DNA from: Prauserella endophytica
GTDB lineage: Bacteria; Actinomycetota; Actinomycetes; Mycobacteriales; Pseudonocardiaceae
Assembly (NCBI RefSeq): GCF_005146945.1
Contig: NZ_SWMS01000007.1
Span: 186,001 to 250,000 of the forward strand
Direction of reading: 5' to 3'
Length of the DNA stretch: 64,000 bases
The translations under genes and the position numbers were made by a program. This document shows positions 61,058-64,000 of the stretch, one piece after another. How positions within the stretch are numbered: position 1 is the stretch's first letter; every line of letters begins with the position of its first letter. Under the pieces are notes generated by a model. That model worked only from the letters and a program-made list of their open reading frames with translations, searched no databases and had not been told where the DNA came from.

Positions 61058-62266
61058 CTACTTGTATCCGTTCTGGTGCAGGAAACCGCGAACGGCCTCG
61101 TTGAACTCGAACGGGTTCTCGATCATCGGGTAGTGGCCCGTGCCGTGAAGCACGGCCACCTGGCTGCCCGGGATGCGGCTCTGGGTCGCCTCGACCTGTT
61201 CCTTCGAGACGAGCCAGTCGGCCTCGCCCCTCAGCAGGAGCACGGGCGCCTCGATCCGGCCCACGTGCTCGCGCAGGTCGAAGCCCGCGTAGCCGATGAG
61301 GTCACCCGCCATCACCTCGGGAACGTTGCGCCGGATCTGCCAGACTGCCTCTCTCGCCCGGTGTTCGGGCGTGCGCGCCCCGGTGAGGGACTCGCAGAAC
61401 GTCTCGACGATCTGCTGCCCGTTGCGGAGCAGCATTTCGAGCAGGAACCCCGACATCGTCGGTGTGTAATCCGCACCGCACGACGAGATGACCGCGGCAT
61501 AGGCCTGCGGTCGCCGGGCGGCGAGCTCGAGGACGAGGTTGCCGCCCATCGAGCAGCCCATGATGGACGGCTTGCTCAGGCCGAGCGCCTCCATGAAGGC
61601 CTCGTTGAACTCCGCGTGCCTCGTGAGGCTCTGGAATGGGCCGTCAGCGGGCAGGTCGGTCTTGACGTGACCGGGCGCGTCGACCGCGATGACACGGTAC
61701 TGATCCGACAAGCTGTCCAGGACGTAGCGATACATCAGAGAGTCCTGGCACGCGGCGTGGAAGCAGACGATGGCCGGTCCCTGGCCGGCTTCCTCGTAGT
61801 AGGTGCGGATACCGTCGACGGTGATGTACCTCCCCACGGTGGGTTCGCCGGACGGGCGTGGATCGGGGGACGGCGCCGGGGCCGGCGCGGGACGCCTGCC
61901 GACCCGCGCCATGACCTTGAGCAGAAGGTGGACGACACGGATGTTGTCCATGGCGAGAACGGTGTCACCGTCGATCTCGAGCCGGCCGAGGCCAGGGGTG
62001 GTCGCCTTCATGAAGTCGGACTCCCTGGCGACGATGCGGTCCCACTCGTCACGGGGCGCACGGAACACGACATCGGCACCGCGCGGCGCGGGACCGTCCA
62101 TGACATCGAGGACGCGGCCGCCCGCGACGAGGAAGCTCGTCACACCAGTGCCGTAGTCGATCTGAATGCGTCCGTGGAAGTACTTGGCGGCGTCGTTGAA
62201 ACGCGTGTCGTGGTTCGCCTCGCTGGCGAAGGCGTCCCACCATGCGGAGGTCAGTGTCTCGGCCAT
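61058..62266 (-). CDS. SCP2-like / alpha-beta-hydrolase fusion protein
   Basis: 402 aa; start at 62266 with AGGAG ahead. Residues 1-120 look like an SCP2 sterol/lipid-binding domain (FNDAAKYFHGRIQIDYGTG, GRLEIDGDTVLAMDNIRV). After a Pro-rich linker (PAPAPAPSPDPRP) an alpha/beta-hydrolase follows, with Ser in GCSMGGN, Asp in GEADWLV and His in HGTGHYPM. The fusion suggests hydrolysis of a lipophilic ester, lactone or C-C bond held by the SCP2 domain. Last gene of the leftward ABC/VOC operon. Confidence 0.87.
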   Translation of the reverse strand: MAETLTSAWWDAFASEANHDTRFNDAAKYFHGRIQIDYGTGVTSFLVAGGRVLDVMDGPAPRGADVVFRAPRDEWDRIVARESDFMKATTPGLGRLEIDGDTVLAMDNIRVVHLLLKVMARVGRRPAPAPAPSPDPRPSGEPTVGRYITVDGIRTYYEEAGQGPAIVCFHAACQDSLMYRYVLDSLSDQYRVIAVDAPGHVKTDLPADGPFQSLTRHAEFNEAFMEALGLSKPSIMGCSMGGNLVLELAARRPQAYAAVISSCGADYTPTMSGFLLEMLLRNGQQIVETFCESLTGARTPEHRAREAVWQIRRNVPEVMAGDLIGYAGFDLREHVGRIEAPVLLLRGEADWLVSKEQVEATQSRIPGSQVAVLHGTGHYPMIENPFEFNEAVRGFLHQNGYK

Positions 62267-62315
62267 TCGATTCAACTCCTGTTCGTTCTCTGGCAGTGGT
62301 ACTTGCCCTGCGGGC

Positions 62316-62840
62316 CTACGGCAGCCGCTCACTCGGCCGCCTGCGGGCGGGTACCTCGATCGCCTCGAGGTGGATCCCATAGGTGTCCTCGAAGTCGAAG
62401 TACGCGAAGCCGCCGTCGCCATCCAGGCCGTAACCCGAGCCGGACTGGATGGTGGGGTGGCCCGCCGCCTCGAACTCCGCGACGGCGTCGGTGAGTGAGG
62501 GCACGAAGAATCCGAAGTGGTGGAGGCCGTAGCCGTGCTGGTCGATCCAGTCGTGGTAGATGCTCGGCCCGGCCAGCGGCTGGATCAGCTCGACCTGGGG
62601 GCCTGCCCCGACCAGCGCCAGCCTCAACGCGAACCTGCCGGGCTTCCCGCGGTAGGTAAGGTTCTGGACGTTCGCCGGGTCGTAGGTGTAGACGCGCCAT
62701 TCGTCGTCGCGGTACAGCGCGCTCCAGCGTTGGACGGCGGTGTGCAGATCCTCGACCAGGAAGGCGACCTGATCGACGCGCCCCGCACCGATGGCACGTT
62801 CCATCGTCGCGGCCAGGCTGTCGACGTCGTGGGTGTTCAC
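62316..62840 (-). CDS. VOC-superfamily (glyoxalase-like) protein
   Basis: 174 aa. I prefer the GTG at 62840 because AAGGAG lies just before it; an ATG at 62888 overlapping the permease stop is also in frame. The two beta-alpha-beta-beta-beta modules are seen in VDQVAFLVEDLHTAVQRWSALY and YGLHHFGFFVPSLTDAVAEFEAAG, with metal-type residues His in HHFGFF and Glu in IHLEAIEVP. Glyoxalase-fold dioxygenases, epimerases and isomerases share this layout, so the reaction is open. It is translated together with the SCP2-hydrolase gene, 49 nt upstream of it. Confidence 0.85.
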   Translation of the reverse strand: MNTHDVDSLAATMERAIGAGRVDQVAFLVEDLHTAVQRWSALYRDDEWRVYTYDPANVQNLTYRGKPGRFALRLALVGAGPQVELIQPLAGPSIYHDWIDQHGYGLHHFGFFVPSLTDAVAEFEAAGHPTIQSGSGYGLDGDGGFAYFDFEDTYGIHLEAIEVPARRRPSERLP

Positions 62841-62884
62841 GTGGCGCTCCTTTGCTGTTCGCTGCGCGGATCCGGCGGTGTTGG

Positions 62885-63886
62885 TCATGGGCGCTGCCGC
62901 CCGAGGACGCGGCGGCTGGTGGTGCTCAGCGCGACGGCCGCCAGCAGAACAAGGCCCTGGACCAGGTAGAGGACATAGGACTGTGCCCCGAGGATCGCCA
63001 GCCCGTTGCCTGCGATGCTGACGATGAGAACGCCGACGAAGGTGCCGAGGATGTGGAACTGCCCGTCGCGAATCACCGACGCCCCGAGGAAGGCGGCGGC
63101 GAAGGCGCTGAGGAGGAAGCCGTCGCCTGCGGTGACCATTCCGCTGCCGATCCTCGACGACAGCAGCACGCCACAGATCGCCGCGCATACGGCCACCGCG
63201 ACGAAGGCGGCCAGCGTGACGCGTCCGACCTCGACCCCGGCCAGGCGTGCCGCCACGGCATTCGATCCGGTGGCCTGCAGATGGTGTCCGAGCAGTGTGC
63301 GGTTGAGGACCAGCCACAGGATCACGAGGATCGCGGCCATGGCGATCACCGGAATGGGAATGCCTGCCGGCCTTGCTCGCGCGATCTCGGTGAATCCTCC
63401 CTCGCCGAGGGTTATCGGCGCGCCGTTGCTGTACAGGAAGTTGAGTCCGAGCAGGACCGTCGATGTGGCCAGCGTGGCGACGATGGCATGGATCCGCACG
63501 TAGGCGACGAGGAAACCGTTTACGACACCGACGAGGATCGCGGCCAGCAGCGCACCGCCGATCGCCAGCGGAACCGGCAGACCGCTGCGTTCCATCAGCC
63601 CGACGCACAGAATCCCCGAGAAGCTGATGACATTGGCGAAGCTGAGGTCGAACTGGCCCGCCACGAGGACATAGGTGAGGCCGCCCGCGACGATCGCCAG
63701 CAACGCGCTCTGGTTGAGCACATTGATCAGATTGCGTTCGCTGAGGAACTCGACGGGGCGGGCGATCCCGAAACCGAGGATCATGGCTCCGAGCACGATC
63801 AGGGTGCCGTAACTGGCGAAGAAGCCAAGTGCTCGCCGCCCGGTGTCGGCAGCGGGCCCTGCGTGCGCGGTCACGGTGGAAGTCAT
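62885..63886 (-). CDS. Ribose/sugar-type ABC transporter permease (RbsC family)
   Basis: 333-aa membrane permease with about ten helices. Family signatures: FLSERNLINVLNQSALLAIVAGG, LVAGQFDLSFANVISFSG, GVVNGFLVAYVRIHAIVATLATS and GSNAVAARLAGVEVGRVTL. ATG one base after the upstream ATPase stop. Sugar and autoinducer-type transporters of this class also carry other polar small molecules. The binding protein is not in the window. Confidence 0.94.
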   Translation of the reverse strand: MTSTVTAHAGPAADTGRRALGFFASYGTLIVLGAMILGFGIARPVEFLSERNLINVLNQSALLAIVAGGLTYVLVAGQFDLSFANVISFSGILCVGLMERSGLPVPLAIGGALLAAILVGVVNGFLVAYVRIHAIVATLATSTVLLGLNFLYSNGAPITLGEGGFTEIARARPAGIPIPVIAMAAILVILWLVLNRTLLGHHLQATGSNAVAARLAGVEVGRVTLAAFVAVAVCAAICGVLLSSRIGSGMVTAGDGFLLSAFAAAFLGASVIRDGQFHILGTFVGVLIVSIAGNGLAILGAQSYVLYLVQGLVLLAAVALSTTSRRVLGRQRP

Positions 63887-63887
63887 G

Positions 63888-64000
63888 TCAGCTCCCGGAT
63901 TCCGGCCAGTGGTAACAGAGACGGAGCATGTCCTTGACGGTGATCGAAGCGCCGGTGAGCTCTCCGACGGTGGCGCCGGCGCTCATCACGACCACCCGGT
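63888..64000 (-). CDS. Ribose-type ABC transporter ATP-binding protein (RbsA family), C-terminal end only
   Basis: Only the last 36-37 codons are in the window; they read VVVMSAGATVGELTGASITV and end LRLCYHWPESGS, the usual tail of RbsA-type tandem ATPases (VMSxGxxVGELxGxxIT...ML). Stop TGA at 63888-63890. It belongs to the operon with the permease, VOC protein and SCP2-hydrolase. Confidence 0.8.
   Translation of the reverse strand, partial: RVVVMSAGATVGELTGASITVKDMLRLCYHWPESGS

Overview
The window is high-GC DNA of a free-living actinomycete. Evidence for this is the GC-rich third codon positions, frequent GTG starts, ATGA/GTGA stop-start overlaps, five F420-type luciferase-like oxidoreductases, and a mycobacterial-style 3Fe-4S ferredoxin next to a P450. 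A member of the Pseudonocardiaceae or a relative is my best guess. No rRNA, tRNA, CRISPR array, prophage or intact insertion sequence was seen. The window is almost wholly catabolic and falls into four blocks.

Block 1 (1-27.35 kb) is a cluster for an unidentified, probably alicyclic or terpenoid-like, substrate. It holds a dipeptide-type ABC permease pair (cut by the left edge), five luciferase-like oxidoreductases, four SDRs, two aldehyde dehydrogenases, two 3-hydroxyisobutyrate dehydrogenase-like enzymes, and a crotonase-fold enzyme closely resembling 6-oxocamphor hydrolase. It also has a family III CoA-transferase, a Rieske oxygenase with a KshB-like reductase, a TauD-type dioxygenase, a P450 with its ferredoxin, a two-gene acyl-CoA dehydrogenase, an enoyl-CoA hydratase and a TetR regulator. 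A 15-bp palindrome of the form GAGAAT-N4-TTCTC, or its half-sites, occurs in all six promoter regions of this block and in no other gap I read. This suggests one regulon under the TetR protein at 24225-24884. A plausible order is oxygenation, ketone formation, retro-Claisen ring cleavage, CoA activation and beta-oxidation.

Block 2 (27.38-54.46 kb) is a glucuronide/hexuronate locus. It encodes beta-glucuronidase, glucuronate isomerase, a fructuronate reductase-like enzyme, mannonate dehydratase, a gluconokinase-like protein, a GPH symporter, a dipeptide-type ABC importer with two tandem binding lipoproteins, three further cytosolic glycosidase-like proteins, a hydroxyacid dehydrogenase, an alpha/beta-hydrolase and two paralogous LacI regulators. 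A LacI-type operator (GGCAACCGATTGCC and variants) occurs six times at its promoters. The decayed start of a second beta-glucuronidase lies at 30607-30946. No KDG kinase or KDPG aldolase is present.

Block 3 (54.48-60.55 kb) opens with a decayed binding-protein gene. It then holds a LuxC-like acyl-CoA reductase, a LuxE-like adenylating enzyme and an aldo/keto reductase, divergent from a TetR regulator and an alpha/beta-hydrolase, with a 16-bp palindrome between them. No luciferase is present.

Block 4 (60.55-64 kb) starts with a stretch carrying a 17-bp perfect hairpin and a transposase-like fragment. It is followed by a leftward operon cut by the right edge: ribose-type ABC ATPase, permease, VOC protein and an SCP2-like/alpha-beta-hydrolase fusion.
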